64,000 nucleotides of DNA from Mycobacterium sp. PS03-16. GTDB lineage: Bacteria; Actinomycetota; Actinomycetes; Mycobacteriales; Mycobacteriaceae. The notes under the pieces were generated by a model. It was given only the letters and a program-made list of their open reading frames with translations. It was not told the DNA's origin and made no database searches. The DNA lies in NCBI RefSeq assembly GCF_004570325.1, contig NZ_SPQO01000023.1, forward strand, positions 16,808 through 80,807, read 5' to 3'. Positions 25,353 through 33,495 of the stretch are shown here, piece after piece (within the stretch, counting starts at the first letter, position 1; the number at the start of each line of letters is the position of its first letter). The translations under genes were made by a program, and so were the position numbers.

Positions 25353-26134
25353 GACGCCTGACCGGCTTCGGCGGCCCACTCTTCGGTGACGCGCGCCTTC
25401 TGCTCGGCAATCACCTGACCCAGATGGGCGCCCTTGGCCCAGCCGTAATAGGCAGCGAATTGCACTGCCACTTCATCTATTTCGGTGAACGAAAGGTCGC
25501 GGCTCTTCAGTGCGGCGTACACGTGACTCAGGATCGGGTACGGCGCATCCTGGAATGCCACACAGGCGACGGTGACCAGGCGGCGTTCCTTCATCCCGAG
25601 GCCCGGCCGCAGCCACATCTCGCCGAAGACGTAGTTCAGGATTCCGGCGCCTTGGAAAGGGTTGTCGCGCAGCGGTGCATAGGGCAGACAGTTGATGTCC
25701 TTGAAGCATTGCTCGCCCACGGCCAGTCGGGCTTCGGGGTCGCTGGGCGTGGTCAGCGGTAAGAGCGGATCCGGCGGCGGCACCGGCTGTCCGCGCTCCT
25801 GGTTGATGCGGGCCCACTCCTGGTCCACCACCATGTTGAACCGGGAGGCCTTCGGCCACCCGCTGTAGACCGCGAAATGCAAAACCGTCTCCTGCATCTC
25901 GGTGATGGAGACGTCGCCACTGTTGAGCGCCGCGTACACATGGTCGCGCAGCGGCTGTTCGGCGTCGGCGGCCGCCACGCACGGCAGCGTCACGAACCGG
26001 CGGTCGCGGCGGCTCAGGCCCGGGCGCTGCCACACCTCGCCGAAGACGTAATCGAGGAGATGGACCGCCGCGGGCGTGGTGTCGTCGGGCGGGTCGAAGG
26101 TCATCACGTCGGTGAAGACACGTCTGGCATTCAT
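25349..26134 (-). CDS. Tandem carboxymuconolactone-decarboxylase (CMD/AhpD-like) domain protein
   Basis: The gene encodes 261 residues with two similar halves. VFGEVWQRPGLSRRDRRFVT near 30 is matched by VFGEMWLRPGLGMKERRLVT near 170. HVYAALNSGDVSITEMQETV is matched by HVYAALKSRDLSFTEIDEVA. This is a duplicated CMD fold. The CxxC pair of AhpD peroxidase-type members is absent, so a lactone or decarboxylase-like role is more likely than redox, though unproven. Both ends overlap neighbours by 4 bp, so translation is coupled within the SDR-SDR-CMD-ALDH operon. Confidence 0.85.
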   Translation of the reverse strand: MNARRVFTDVMTFDPPDDTTPAAVHLLDYVFGEVWQRPGLSRRDRRFVTLPCVAAADAEQPLRDHVYAALNSGDVSITEMQETVLHFAVYSGWPKASRFNMVVDQEWARINQERGQPVPPPDPLLPLTTPSDPEARLAVGEQCFKDINCLPYAPLRDNPFQGAGILNYVFGEMWLRPGLGMKERRLVTVACVAFQDAPYPILSHVYAALKSRDLSFTEIDEVAVQFAAYYGWAKGAHLGQVIAEQKARVTEEWAAEAGQAS

Positions 26135-26934
26135 CGTAAGGTCACTCCTGCATCGACTTTGAGCTCCAGACCCGTCACGTGGCGGGATTCGTCGGAGATC
26201 AGGAACAGCACGGCATTGCTGATGTCGACCGCCTCGGTCATCGCAATCGGTAGTGCGTTACCGAACAGCGGCGCCAGATCGGGCCGTTGCTCGGCGAGCA
26301 GCGTGTGCAGCGAGTCCGGACGCATCCCGGTGGCGACGCCGGTGGGATGCACCGTGTTCACTCGAACGTTCTGTGCCGCAAGCTCATTGGCCAAGGCCCT
26401 GCTGAGCCCCACCACGCCGTGTTTGGTCGCGGTGTAGGGCGTGTGCAACGGCGTTCCCTTGAGGCCGGCCGCCGAGCTGATGTTGACGAGGCTCCCGCCG
26501 TGCTCCACCAGGTAAGGCAGCGCCGCTGCGCAGGTGTTCCACGTGCCGATCAGGTTGACGTCGACAACGGTGCGCCACTGCTGCGCGGTGGTGGTGTCCC
26601 ATGTTCCGGCGGTCAGCACCCCGGCATTGGCCACTGCGGCCTCCAACCCGCCGAGTTCCGCCACCCCGGCGGCGACGGCCGCCGTCAGGGCGTCACCATC
26701 ACGGACGTCGACCGCGAAAACCTCGGCCCGCCTCCCGGTGTCGCGCACCAGGCGGGCGGTTTCGTCGAGATCGGCACGCGTGGCCAGCGGATACTCGACC
26801 TCCGGAAGTGAGGCGCATAGGTCGACGAGGATCAGGTCGGCGCCCTCCTGCGCCAGCCGGACGGCGTGACTGCGTCCCATCCCGCGTGCGGCGCCGGTGA
26901 CCAGGACGCGCTTGCCCGCTACGCGGTCGCTCAC
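26131..26934 (-). CDS. Mycofactocin-type SDR family oxidoreductase
   Basis: The gene encodes 267 residues. GTG 26934 overlaps the stop of the upstream SDR gene (GTGA). The Rossmann segment is RVLVTGAARGMGRSHAVRLA, with GRSHA diagnostic for mycofactocin-coupled SDRs. The VDLC loop with extra residues, ANAG near 92, catalytic NISSAAG Ser, and YTATKHG (Tyr and Lys) follow. It ends VTGLELKVDAGVTLR, a normal SDR tail. It is the second of two SDRs in the operon. Two paralogues side by side may handle different stereoisomers or successive hydroxyl groups. Confidence 0.88.
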   Translation of the reverse strand: MSDRVAGKRVLVTGAARGMGRSHAVRLAQEGADLILVDLCASLPEVEYPLATRADLDETARLVRDTGRRAEVFAVDVRDGDALTAAVAAGVAELGGLEAAVANAGVLTAGTWDTTTAQQWRTVVDVNLIGTWNTCAAALPYLVEHGGSLVNISSAAGLKGTPLHTPYTATKHGVVGLSRALANELAAQNVRVNTVHPTGVATGMRPDSLHTLLAEQRPDLAPLFGNALPIAMTEAVDISNAVLFLISDESRHVTGLELKVDAGVTLR

Positions 26935-27761
26935 AGCTTGTTGCAGAAGCCGGCGTCGACGGGGAAGGTGACCCCCGTGACGTACTTGCCGGCATCGGAC
27001 ACCAGATAGGCGATGGCGGCACTGATGTCCTCGGGTTCGAGCAGCGACACCGGTAGGGGGTTCTGCAGGTGCGGGCCGCCGTCGGGGTAGTTCTCCAGGA
27101 ACGCCGTCATCGCGGGATTGACGGCCATCATGGTGTTGACCGCGGTGGGGTGGACCGTGTTGACCCTGATGCTGTGTGGTGCAAGCGCATTGGCGAGCGT
27201 GCGCATCAGTCCGACGATGCCGTGTTTGGATGCCGCATAACCCAGGCCGCCGCCTTGCATGCCGCCGAACCCCACAAGTCCCGCCGTGGAGCTGGTGAAC
27301 ACGATCGAGCCGCCCCGTTGACCGGCAATCAGGTGTGGCATCGCTGCCCTGGCGGTGTGAAAGGCGCCGACGAGGTTCACGTCCACCACGTCGGTCCACA
27401 TCTCGAGTTCTTCGTCGATGGTCAGCTCTCGGAATCCCATTGCCGCGATGCCGGCATTGGCCAGCACGATGTCCAGGCGCCCGAAGTGTTCGACCCCGGC
27501 GTCCAACGCTGCGCGCAACGCGTGGAAGTTCCGGACGTCGGCCACCGAGGCGAGCATCTTGCCGCCGTGGCTCTCGACCAGGGCGACGGTCTCGTTTAGC
27601 TCGTCTAGTGAGGCCATCGGGTACCCGTTGGACTCGATGTCGGCGCAGATGTCGATCCCGATGATGTCGGCGCCCTCGGCAGCCAACCGGGCCGCGTGAC
27701 TGCGACCCTGGCCGCGCGCAACGCCGGTGATGAAGGCGACCTTTCCCTCCAGTGAACCCAT
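26931..27761 (-). CDS. Mycofactocin-type SDR family oxidoreductase
   Basis: The gene encodes 276 residues from ATG 27761, with GCGAGGA upstream. A GTG nine codons earlier (27788) is an alternative. The Rossmann segment is GKVAFITGVARGQGRSHAAR, then IDICAD with the extra loop. LANAG, FTSSTAG (Ser) and YAASKHG (Tyr, Lys) are complete. It is the first gene of an SDR-SDR-CMD-ALDH operon. It is divergently transcribed from a TetR gene across two AGTAAC/GTTAC dyads, which should control it. The preferred substrate is unknown. The family suggests a secondary or alicyclic alcohol oxidised through mycofactocin. Confidence 0.88.
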   Translation of the reverse strand: MGSLEGKVAFITGVARGQGRSHAARLAAEGADIIGIDICADIESNGYPMASLDELNETVALVESHGGKMLASVADVRNFHALRAALDAGVEHFGRLDIVLANAGIAAMGFRELTIDEELEMWTDVVDVNLVGAFHTARAAMPHLIAGQRGGSIVFTSSTAGLVGFGGMQGGGLGYAASKHGIVGLMRTLANALAPHSIRVNTVHPTAVNTMMAVNPAMTAFLENYPDGGPHLQNPLPVSLLEPEDISAAIAYLVSDAGKYVTGVTFPVDAGFCNKL

Positions 27762-27811
27762 CAGTCCTCGCTTCGCCGCGGTAGTCACAATAAGTCGTGG
27801 GTTGTGAGCTG

Positions 27812-27826
27812 AGTAACTCGGTTACC
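27812..27826. promoter_or_regulatory. AGTAAC-N3-GTTAC operator, copy 1
   Basis: AGTAACTCGGTTACC lies in the divergent SDR/TetR promoter region, 51 bp upstream of the SDR ATG. Five of six arm bases pair outward of the TCG spacer. Its centre is 23 bp from that of copy 2, about two helix turns. Confidence 0.7.
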
Positions 27827-27834
27827 GGCGGTAC

Positions 27835-27849
27835 AGTAACGCGGTTACT
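27835..27849. promoter_or_regulatory. AGTAAC-N3-GTTACT operator, copy 2 (perfect)
   Basis: AGTAACGCGGTTACT is a perfect 6+6 palindrome with a GCG spacer, 23 bp upstream of the ATT that I take as the TetR start. It is typical of a TetR dimer site. Confidence 0.75.
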
Positions 27850-27872
27850 GACGGCTGGCAAGGGGGATACGC

Positions 27873-28484
27873 ATTAACGGTGCCGACCGTCGAGACGCGA
27901 CGTCACGTCGGGCTGACGACAGGATCTTGGAAATCGTGGTCGAGATCCTGGAAGCAGAGGGATACGACGCGGTCCAGTTGCGCGAGGTGGCGCGCCGGGC
28001 GCGGACGTCGCTCGCGACGATCTACAAACATCACGCCAACCGTGACGACCTAATCTTGGCCGCGCTGCAGAAGTGGATGGACGAGAACAGGTACTCGGGA
28101 TTGCCGCGGGCGTCAGGGGGGCCGGCGGGCGAGTCGCTGTACGTCGCAATGATGCGGCTGCTCCGTGCCCTGTTCGAACCCTGGGAGCGGCATCCGGCGA
28201 TGTTGACCGCGTTCTACCGTGCCCGTTCGTCGCCGAATGGGAATGTCCTGTTCCGCAGCGGGTTGAGCATCGTGCTGCCTGCGGGGCTGGAGGTCTTGGC
28301 CGACGTCGACGAAGAGTTCGTTCGAGACCTCGACACCGTCCTCTCCAGCATGGTGTACGGCTTGCTGGGACGGTACGCCATCGGCGAGATCGCGATCACC
28401 GACATTCTGCCCGCGTTGGACCGCACGGTCTTCTGGCTCACTGCGGGGTACGAGGCGCGAGGGCAATCGCGCCGTTCCGGTTGA
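27873..28484 (+). CDS. TetR-family regulator of the SDR-SDR-CMD-ALDH operon
   Basis: The HTH is GYDAVQLREVARRARTSLAT then IYKHHANRDDLILAAL. The first conventional start is TTG 27927, but that would cut off helix 1 (DRILEIVVEILEAEG). The frame is open back to 27852. An ATT at 27873 has AAGGGGGA six bases upstream and restores a normal N-terminus, so I place the start there (203 residues); it is a rare start codon. The ligand domain contains AMMRLLRALFEPW and VLSSMVYGLLGRYA. The two AGTAAC/GTTAC sites upstream are its likely operators. Confidence 0.8.
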   Translation: MNGADRRDATSRRADDRILEIVVEILEAEGYDAVQLREVARRARTSLATIYKHHANRDDLILAALQKWMDENRYSGLPRASGGPAGESLYVAMMRLLRALFEPWERHPAMLTAFYRARSSPNGNVLFRSGLSIVLPAGLEVLADVDEEFVRDLDTVLSSMVYGLLGRYAIGEIAITDILPALDRTVFWLTAGYEARGQSRRSG

Positions 28485-28517
28485 CGGATCAGGTGCCGCA
28501 CTGTAGGTCATGCACGG

Positions 28518-29003
28518 TCAGAGATCCGTAGGGCTAAGACACCCGCAAACCTCGAGGCCGGGATCGCCCGGACTGCCGAGCCAGGCGCCGAACTTGTCGA
28601 CGCACTTACTGTGCCTGTCGCCGTCGGCGGTCCGAACGTCGATGGTCCACCGCGCGTCGGTGCTGGACCATGCGGCGCGCTGCACGCTGTGCCCGAGCCG
28701 AATCAGCTCACCGAGATTGTTCTCCTGGACCGTCTCCCGCAGGTAGTCCAGGATTCTGGGGGCCTCGGCGATGGCGGCGCGATCCTTCCAGGGTTTGAAC
28801 TCGTAGCCGAAGGTGTGCAGATCGGAATCGGACCGGATGCCGGGATACCTGAACAGGTCCCAGGTGCCGCCGATGTTGTCGCGTCCCTCGAGCACGACGA
28901 CACGCTTGCCCGGGAATGCCTCGGTGAGGTAGCGCGCGGCGCCGATGCCGGAGATTCCGGCACCGATGACGACGACGTCGAATTCTTCCGGCTGCGATTG
29001 TGC
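28518..29003 (-). pseudogene. Flavin-containing monooxygenase, N-terminal fragment
   Basis: The frame begins with FDVVVIGAGISGIGAARYL, the FAD GxGxxG motif, and continues with VVVLEGRDNIGGTWDLFRYP and GIRSDSDLHTFGYEFKPW, all typical of the first ~100 residues of Baeyer-Villiger/FMO enzymes. Homology stops near residue 140, after WTIDVRTADGDRH, and a stop follows. About 350 residues, including the NADPH domain, are missing. No convincing start codon sits close to the FAD motif, so the 5' end is also damaged. It is not the missing half of the partial gene at position 1: orientation and context differ. Confidence 0.75.
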
Positions 29004-29151
29004 ACTGCGGCGGCGGATGGGACGCCCGCGTGGTGCGCCATGCTGCAGCTTCCGCGATTCATGGGGCAGCCCGTGGTGGCGCGGTGATCCGGTGCCGCAC
29101 GACTGTGAGTGCGTACAGATCACGGTCACCTTCGAACAGGAAGCGCTGCCA

Positions 29152-29784
29152 GTGCGCGACCTACTCTTCGGCGCCGCGGACCTTTGGATACTCACCACTG
29201 GAATGGATCATCATGGGCGTATCGGGATCGAATTCCTGCTCTACGGCCTTCTCGAGGCCGGGCAGGATTCACCGATGTACCGCGTCGCGTTCGTCCTCGA
29301 CGCGTTCTCTCGTTCCGTCGGGTTCACCCTGATCCTGGTGTTGGGTTTGTTGGTGCTCACCCACGGCTACCGGCCCTCGACGCGGGTCGAGGTGGGGGTC
29401 TTCGCCCTGGCGGCGGTGCTCGGCTTCGTCCTTTCGGAGTTCGCCGAGCAGATCGGCACGCCCGGCAAGGTGTTCTTCCTGCTGACCGCACTGGCCACTT
29501 CCGCATTCCTCGGCTATTTCGCGTGGCGGCTCTGGTTGATCGCGGAGCGTGCACACGCAGTGTGGGTGGGTATCGCGACGGCGCTCAACGTCGTGGTCGC
29601 GTCGATCTACGACTTCTGGCCAATCCCCGGCGATGACGCCGACCACACCCTCTTCTATAGCCTCGCACTCTTCGTCTGGGGCCTGGCGATGCTCGCCATC
29701 TACCGCGCCTACGCCGCTGTCGACACCGCCACCCAAGCACTTCGGGAGGCTGTGCGACCTCGTCGCCTTCCCGCGGATCATTAA
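29152..29784 (+). CDS. Membrane protein of unknown function
   Basis: GTG 29152 gives 210 residues with AGGAAG nine bases upstream; ATG 29203 is an alternative. Five or six membrane helices are clear, for example SVGFTLILVLGLLVL, VGVFALAAVLGFVLS, VFFLLTALATSAFLGYFAW, WVGIATALNVVVASIYDFW and LFYSLALFVWGLAMLAIY. No signal peptide or known transporter motif is seen. It ends with a basic, cytosolic-type tail. It begins just outside the monooxygenase fragment on the other strand. I do not recognise the family. Confidence 0.65.
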   Translation: MRDLLFGAADLWILTTGMDHHGRIGIEFLLYGLLEAGQDSPMYRVAFVLDAFSRSVGFTLILVLGLLVLTHGYRPSTRVEVGVFALAAVLGFVLSEFAEQIGTPGKVFFLLTALATSAFLGYFAWRLWLIAERAHAVWVGIATALNVVVASIYDFWPIPGDDADHTLFYSLALFVWGLAMLAIYRAYAAVDTATQALREAVRPRRLPADH

Positions 29785-30158
29785 CAGTCGCGCCCAAAGA
29801 ACGGCCTCATGCGCCACATGACTTGTGCCCACGATCCGCATTCGAATGTCAGACTGAATGCGAATCTGGACGCCGCCTCGCCTCTTCCGGCAAACGGCAA
29901 CACTCCATGCACAGACCGGGATCGATCGAGGCGGGCGAAGGGCCCATCACTCTCGAGCAGGACGCGTGAACGAAAGGCCGGACGTCGACGGCTCGCCGAC
30001 ATCGATCAGGTCGCCGCCGGCCTCGAACAACACCTGCTCGGCTTGGAACCCGCGGAACTGACCACGCCGCACACGCTCCTGGCCAAAGCCATGGCCAACC
30101 TAGCCAATGGCCTCCAGTAGGTTTTCCGCGCGTCAGGACGGCCGGGAGTAGCGCGCGC
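29785..30158. other. Gene-poor gap at the accessory/core boundary
   Basis: An open frame ends at 30118-30120 with LADIDQVAAGLEQHLLGLEP and TTPHTLLAKAMANLANGLQ. This looks like a protein C-terminus, but nothing upstream in any frame continues it. It is probably the tail of a lost gene. I see no RNA gene or clear terminator. Confidence 0.4.
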
Positions 30159-31103
30159 TCAGGCCGGCCGCACCTTGTGCACCCAGCGGTTCGGGTCGGT
30201 CTCGAGCGCGCTGCGGTCCCAGCCCAGTAGGTCGGCGGCCGCGCCGTAGGTGAACTCGAGGAAGTCCATCACCGCCCGGTCGGGGTCCGCCGACTGACGT
30301 GCCACCTCGTACGGCAGGAGGAACTGCCGCAGCGCGGTGTCGTAGAAGACGCCGTCGGGGCGGCCCGGGGCGTCGGCGAAGCCGGCCGGTTCGGGATAGG
30401 CGTACGAGTAGAACGCCCCCTCGTCCCCGCCGCCGGGCCAGAAACCGCAACTGCTCAGCTCGTGCGAGTACCCCTCCTCCATCACCCAGTCGCCGCAGTT
30501 GGGCGCACCCCCGGGATGCGTCGGTGCCGGGCGGCCGGAGAACCGGGTGCACGCCATGTCGAACGACCCCCAGAAGAAGTGCACCGGGCTGACCTTGCCG
30601 AGGAAGCCGGCACGGAACCGCCCGATCACCCGGTCGGCTTGCACCAGCTGCCGCCAGAAAGCGTTGGCCGCCGCGGGGTCGTAGCCGGCGTGCTGATCCT
30701 CGGCGAACGGGATGGCGGGGTCTACTTCGTTGGGTCCGTCGGAGATTCGCGCCTCGATGCCGAGGCCGCCGAGCGTGTCCAACACCGCGCGGTGGAACCC
30801 CGCCACCGACTTGTCGCGCAGATCGATGCGGCCGGCGCCCCCGTCGCTCATCCGGACCGCGAGCACATGGTCGACGAAGTCGAACTCCATGTCGAACGCG
30901 TTGGTGCCGACGGGGATCGCCGAGGTCGTCAGACCTCGCGCCGACACGTAGAGCGGCACCTGCCACCAGTGGTTGACCAGCGGCGCGTACGCCATGCGCA
31001 CCTTACCGACGATCTGGGTCCACATGTGCAGGGATCTACGCGTCGGTTCCCAGTCGTCGACGCGTAGCGCCGGCCAACCCTCACGCCCGTGGCCGTTGGT
31101 CAT
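30159..31103 (-). CDS. DUF5996 family protein
   Basis: The gene encodes 314 residues from ATG 31103, with GGAGG upstream. The family core is recognisable: WEPTRRSLHMWTQIVGKVRM near 18, NHWWQVPLYVSARGLTTSAI near 45, FDMEFDFVDHVL, and in the C-terminal half VHFFWGSFDMACTRFSGRP. DUF5996 proteins are soluble, common in actinobacteria, and have no established biochemical function. Length is normal. It stands alone, divergent from nothing obvious, and marks the start of the ordinary chromosomal part of the window. Confidence 0.85.
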   Translation of the reverse strand: MTNGHGREGWPALRVDDWEPTRRSLHMWTQIVGKVRMAYAPLVNHWWQVPLYVSARGLTTSAIPVGTNAFDMEFDFVDHVLAVRMSDGGAGRIDLRDKSVAGFHRAVLDTLGGLGIEARISDGPNEVDPAIPFAEDQHAGYDPAAANAFWRQLVQADRVIGRFRAGFLGKVSPVHFFWGSFDMACTRFSGRPAPTHPGGAPNCGDWVMEEGYSHELSSCGFWPGGGDEGAFYSYAYPEPAGFADAPGRPDGVFYDTALRQFLLPYEVARQSADPDRAVMDFLEFTYGAAADLLGWDRSALETDPNRWVHKVRPA

Positions 31104-31228
31104 TCGAACCTCCTCGTTGTGGCGAACCGGTGCCGCATACCGATGTCATTGTGGCCTTAGAGAGTGTGGCCCGCGATCGTCCCCGAGTCGGCTGATCGGC
31201 CCTGCAGTGCCGTGACGTCCACGGCGCA

Positions 31229-31972
31229 TCAGAATTGGCTGACCCCGCCGTCGACGTAGATTTCGGACCCGGTCATGTATGAGCTGCCGTCCGAGGCGAG
31301 GAAGGCGACCACACTGCCGATCTCCTGCGGGCGGGCACGGCGCTTCATGGGCACCGTGGAGGTCAGGTCGGCGAGAGCATCATCGGAGTCGGAAAAGAGG
31401 CCGGCCAGGCCCGGTGTCTCCGTGAGTCCCGGAGCGACGACGTTGACGCGGATCCCACGGTCGACGAGTTCCGCGGCCCAGCTCCGTGCCAGGGACCGGA
31501 TCGCGGCCTTGGACGCGGCATAGACGCTCGCCCCGGGAGCCGCTTTCACATCGCCGTTGGAACCGCACAGGATGACCGACGCGCCCTCGTTGAGCAGCGG
31601 AAGCGCGGCCTGCACGGCGAAGATGATGCCGCCGACGTTGGTGGTGAAGATCTTGGTGTGGTGCTCCCAGGTGATCTCCCCCAACACCGCGAACTCGTTG
31701 ATGCCCGCATTGGCGAAGACGATGTCGAGCGTGCGTCCCGTCGCCTCGATGGTGGACGCCACGCGGTCGAGATCGGACTGTTCGGTCACGTCGGCTCGAA
31801 TGGCGCTGGCCCGGCTGGCTCCGATGCCGTCGACGGCCTCGTCGAGGGCCTCTTGCCGGCGCCCCACGAGGAAGACATAGGCCCCCTCCCGGGCGAGGGC
31901 GCTCGCCGCGGCGAGACCGATCCCCGAGGTCGCCCCGGTGACCAGTGCGGTTTTGCCTGCTAGGTATGTCAC
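31229..31972 (-). CDS. SDR family oxidoreductase
   Basis: The gene encodes 247 residues from GTG 31972. It is a classical SDR: GKTALVTGATSGIGLAAASA (about 6-25, TGxxxGIG), NAGI near 88, catalytic Ser in CGSNGD, and YAASK (Tyr, Lys) near 152. It ends TGSEIYVDGGVSQF. It lacks the GRSHA and long-loop features of the mycofactocin group, so it should be a free NAD(P) enzyme. It follows the isochorismatase-like gene by 11 bp on the same strand and is probably co-transcribed with it. The substrate is unknown. Confidence 0.9.
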   Translation of the reverse strand: MTYLAGKTALVTGATSGIGLAAASALAREGAYVFLVGRRQEALDEAVDGIGASRASAIRADVTEQSDLDRVASTIEATGRTLDIVFANAGINEFAVLGEITWEHHTKIFTTNVGGIIFAVQAALPLLNEGASVILCGSNGDVKAAPGASVYAASKAAIRSLARSWAAELVDRGIRVNVVAPGLTETPGLAGLFSDSDDALADLTSTVPMKRRARPQEIGSVVAFLASDGSSYMTGSEIYVDGGVSQF

Positions 31973-31983
31973 AGCACTCTCCG

Positions 31984-32631
31984 CTATCGAGCGACTGCCG
32001 TGCGGGCGTTGAGAAGCTGCGTCTCCCAGGCGTATGCGATGCCGCTACCACCGGCGTGCTCCAGGACGACGTCCGTCAGGGCGGCCGCGGTGTTCTCGCG
32101 TGCCCAATCCCGCTGCCACTCGGACAGCACCGCCAACCACGTCATCGGCACCGCCCCGGCGGCGACCATGCGCCGCACCGCCATATCGTGGGACTCGGCC
32201 GAGACGCCGCCGGAGGCGTCGGTGACGATGAAGACGTCGTAGCCGTCGGCGAGTGCCTGGATCGTCGGCATCGCCAGGCAGATCTCGGTCCACAGCGCCG
32301 CCAGGATCAGCTGCTTGCGGCCGGTGCCCTTCACGACCTCGACGACCTTCTCGTCCTCCCAGGTGTTGATGAACGTGCGGTCGATCGGCTTCTGATCGGG
32401 GAAGACGTCCTGCAGCTGCTTGATCAGATACCCGCCGCGCTCTTCGAGCACCGTGGTCAGAATCGTCGGCACGTCGAAGGCCCTCGCGCCTTTCGCCAGG
32501 CCGACCACGTTGTTCACGATCGTCGCCGGATCGTGGCTGTTGAGATTGGCGAACTGGTACGGCTGGTGGTCGATCAGGACGAGGACGCTGTCCTCCGGGC
32601 GGAGCAGGGCATCGAGGCCGGTCTTGGGCAC
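31984..32631 (-). CDS. Isochorismatase-like (YcaC-type) cysteine hydrolase
   Basis: The gene encodes 215 residues. GTG 32631 is chosen because AAGGAGA precedes it by 3-4 bases and homology starts there (the frame opens further upstream without homology). Isochorismatase fold: VLVLIDHQPYQF with catalytic Asp near 19, then WEDEKVV, and nucleophile Cys in LAALWTEICLAMPTIQAL near 118. The cis-peptide/VTDASGGVS segment is characteristic of YcaC-like members. It shares an operon with the SDR gene. Divergent from a TetR gene, it is separated from it by two perfect ATACGG-N6-CCGTAT dyads. Confidence 0.88.
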   Translation of the reverse strand: MPKTGLDALLRPEDSVLVLIDHQPYQFANLNSHDPATIVNNVVGLAKGARAFDVPTILTTVLEERGGYLIKQLQDVFPDQKPIDRTFINTWEDEKVVEVVKGTGRKQLILAALWTEICLAMPTIQALADGYDVFIVTDASGGVSAESHDMAVRRMVAAGAVPMTWLAVLSEWQRDWARENTAAALTDVVLEHAGGSGIAYAWETQLLNARTAVAR

Positions 32632-32722
32632 GGGTCTCCTTGGGCGAGGCACGACAGACGGTGAGGGACGAACGTTGGCGGTCAAGAGATGAATGACGCC
32701 GGTGAGGGTCACTCCCGAAACA

Positions 32723-32740
32723 ATACGGTCCGTCCCGTAT
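32723..32740. promoter_or_regulatory. ATACGG-N6-CCGTAT operator, copy 1
   Basis: ATACGGTCCGTCCCGTAT is a perfect 6+6 inverted repeat between the isochorismatase-like and TetR genes. Its centre is 25 bp from that of copy 2. Confidence 0.8.
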
Positions 32741-32747
32741 CGACGCA

Positions 32748-32765
32748 ATACGGTTCGTTCCGTAT
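32748..32765. promoter_or_regulatory. ATACGG-N6-CCGTAT operator, copy 2
   Basis: ATACGGTTCGTTCCGTAT is the second perfect 6+6 inverted repeat, 53 bp upstream of the TetR ATG. Arms and spacer length match copy 1, with a different spacer sequence. Confidence 0.8.
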
Positions 32766-32818
32766 CGGGTTGCGGTACGCGTTCGTGCCGACGACGTCGC
32801 CGTCGCTACCGTTGCGGC

Positions 32819-33379
32819 ATGCCTGCGAGCCGCAACGAGGAGTCACGTCGCGCCATACTCGATGCGTCGATTGCCTTGATCTGCGAGGTCGGCTACGACA
32901 AGGTCTCGATCGAGGCGATCGCTCGCCGGGCGTGCGTCAGCAAGCAGACGATCTACCGGTGGTGGCCTTCAGTGGGGGCGGTGATCCTCGAGGCGGCGAC
33001 CCGAAGTCTCGACCCGGTGGTCACCTTCCCCGACACCGGTGACATCCTCGCCGACCTGCGAACGCAGCTGACGGGGATCATCGAACTGATCTCGACCACC
33101 GGCTTCGGGGCGGCGTATCGCGGGCTGATCGCCGCAGGCCAGTCCGATCCGCGGCTCCTGTCCGCCCTGTTCGACCAGATCATCGAACCCAACGTCACGG
33201 CGTTCACCGCGCGCATGGAGCTGGCGCAGGAGCGCGGTGAGCTTCGTGCCGACGCCGACGTGCAGACGCTGCGCGACGTGCTGTACGGGGTCATCGAGTA
33301 CCGACTGCTGCACGGGATGCCCATCGAACCCGGATACATCGACGCTGTTCTGGACATCGGGTTCCGCGGAGTCCGCTAG
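32819..33379 (+). CDS. TetR-family regulator
   Basis: The gene encodes 186 residues from ATG 32819; the frame upstream runs through the operator region. HTH: SRRAILDASIALICEVGYDK then VSIEAIARRACVSKQTIYRW near 8-48, with WW after it. The C-terminal domain has LRTQLTGIIELISTTGFGAA and a dimer helix near the end. The two ATACGG dyads immediately upstream should be its sites, giving autorepression and control of the divergent isochorismatase-like/SDR operon. Ligand unknown. Confidence 0.88.
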   Translation: MPASRNEESRRAILDASIALICEVGYDKVSIEAIARRACVSKQTIYRWWPSVGAVILEAATRSLDPVVTFPDTGDILADLRTQLTGIIELISTTGFGAAYRGLIAAGQSDPRLLSALFDQIIEPNVTAFTARMELAQERGELRADADVQTLRDVLYGVIEYRLLHGMPIEPGYIDAVLDIGFRGVR

Positions 33380-33495
33380 CGGCGTCGCGATACGCGACAG
33401 ACGGTTGGACATCGCCAGGACCAGTTCGTACCCTGGCCGGGTCGTGGAAATCGGACCAGAACCGGTCCTGGCAGCGAAGGATCGTGGCTTTCCGT

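Noticed and set aside
29809..30120. 103-codon plus-strand frame
   Set aside because: Only its last 40 residues look protein-like; the start lacks a ribosome site and the first half is composition-driven. Described as a gap instead.
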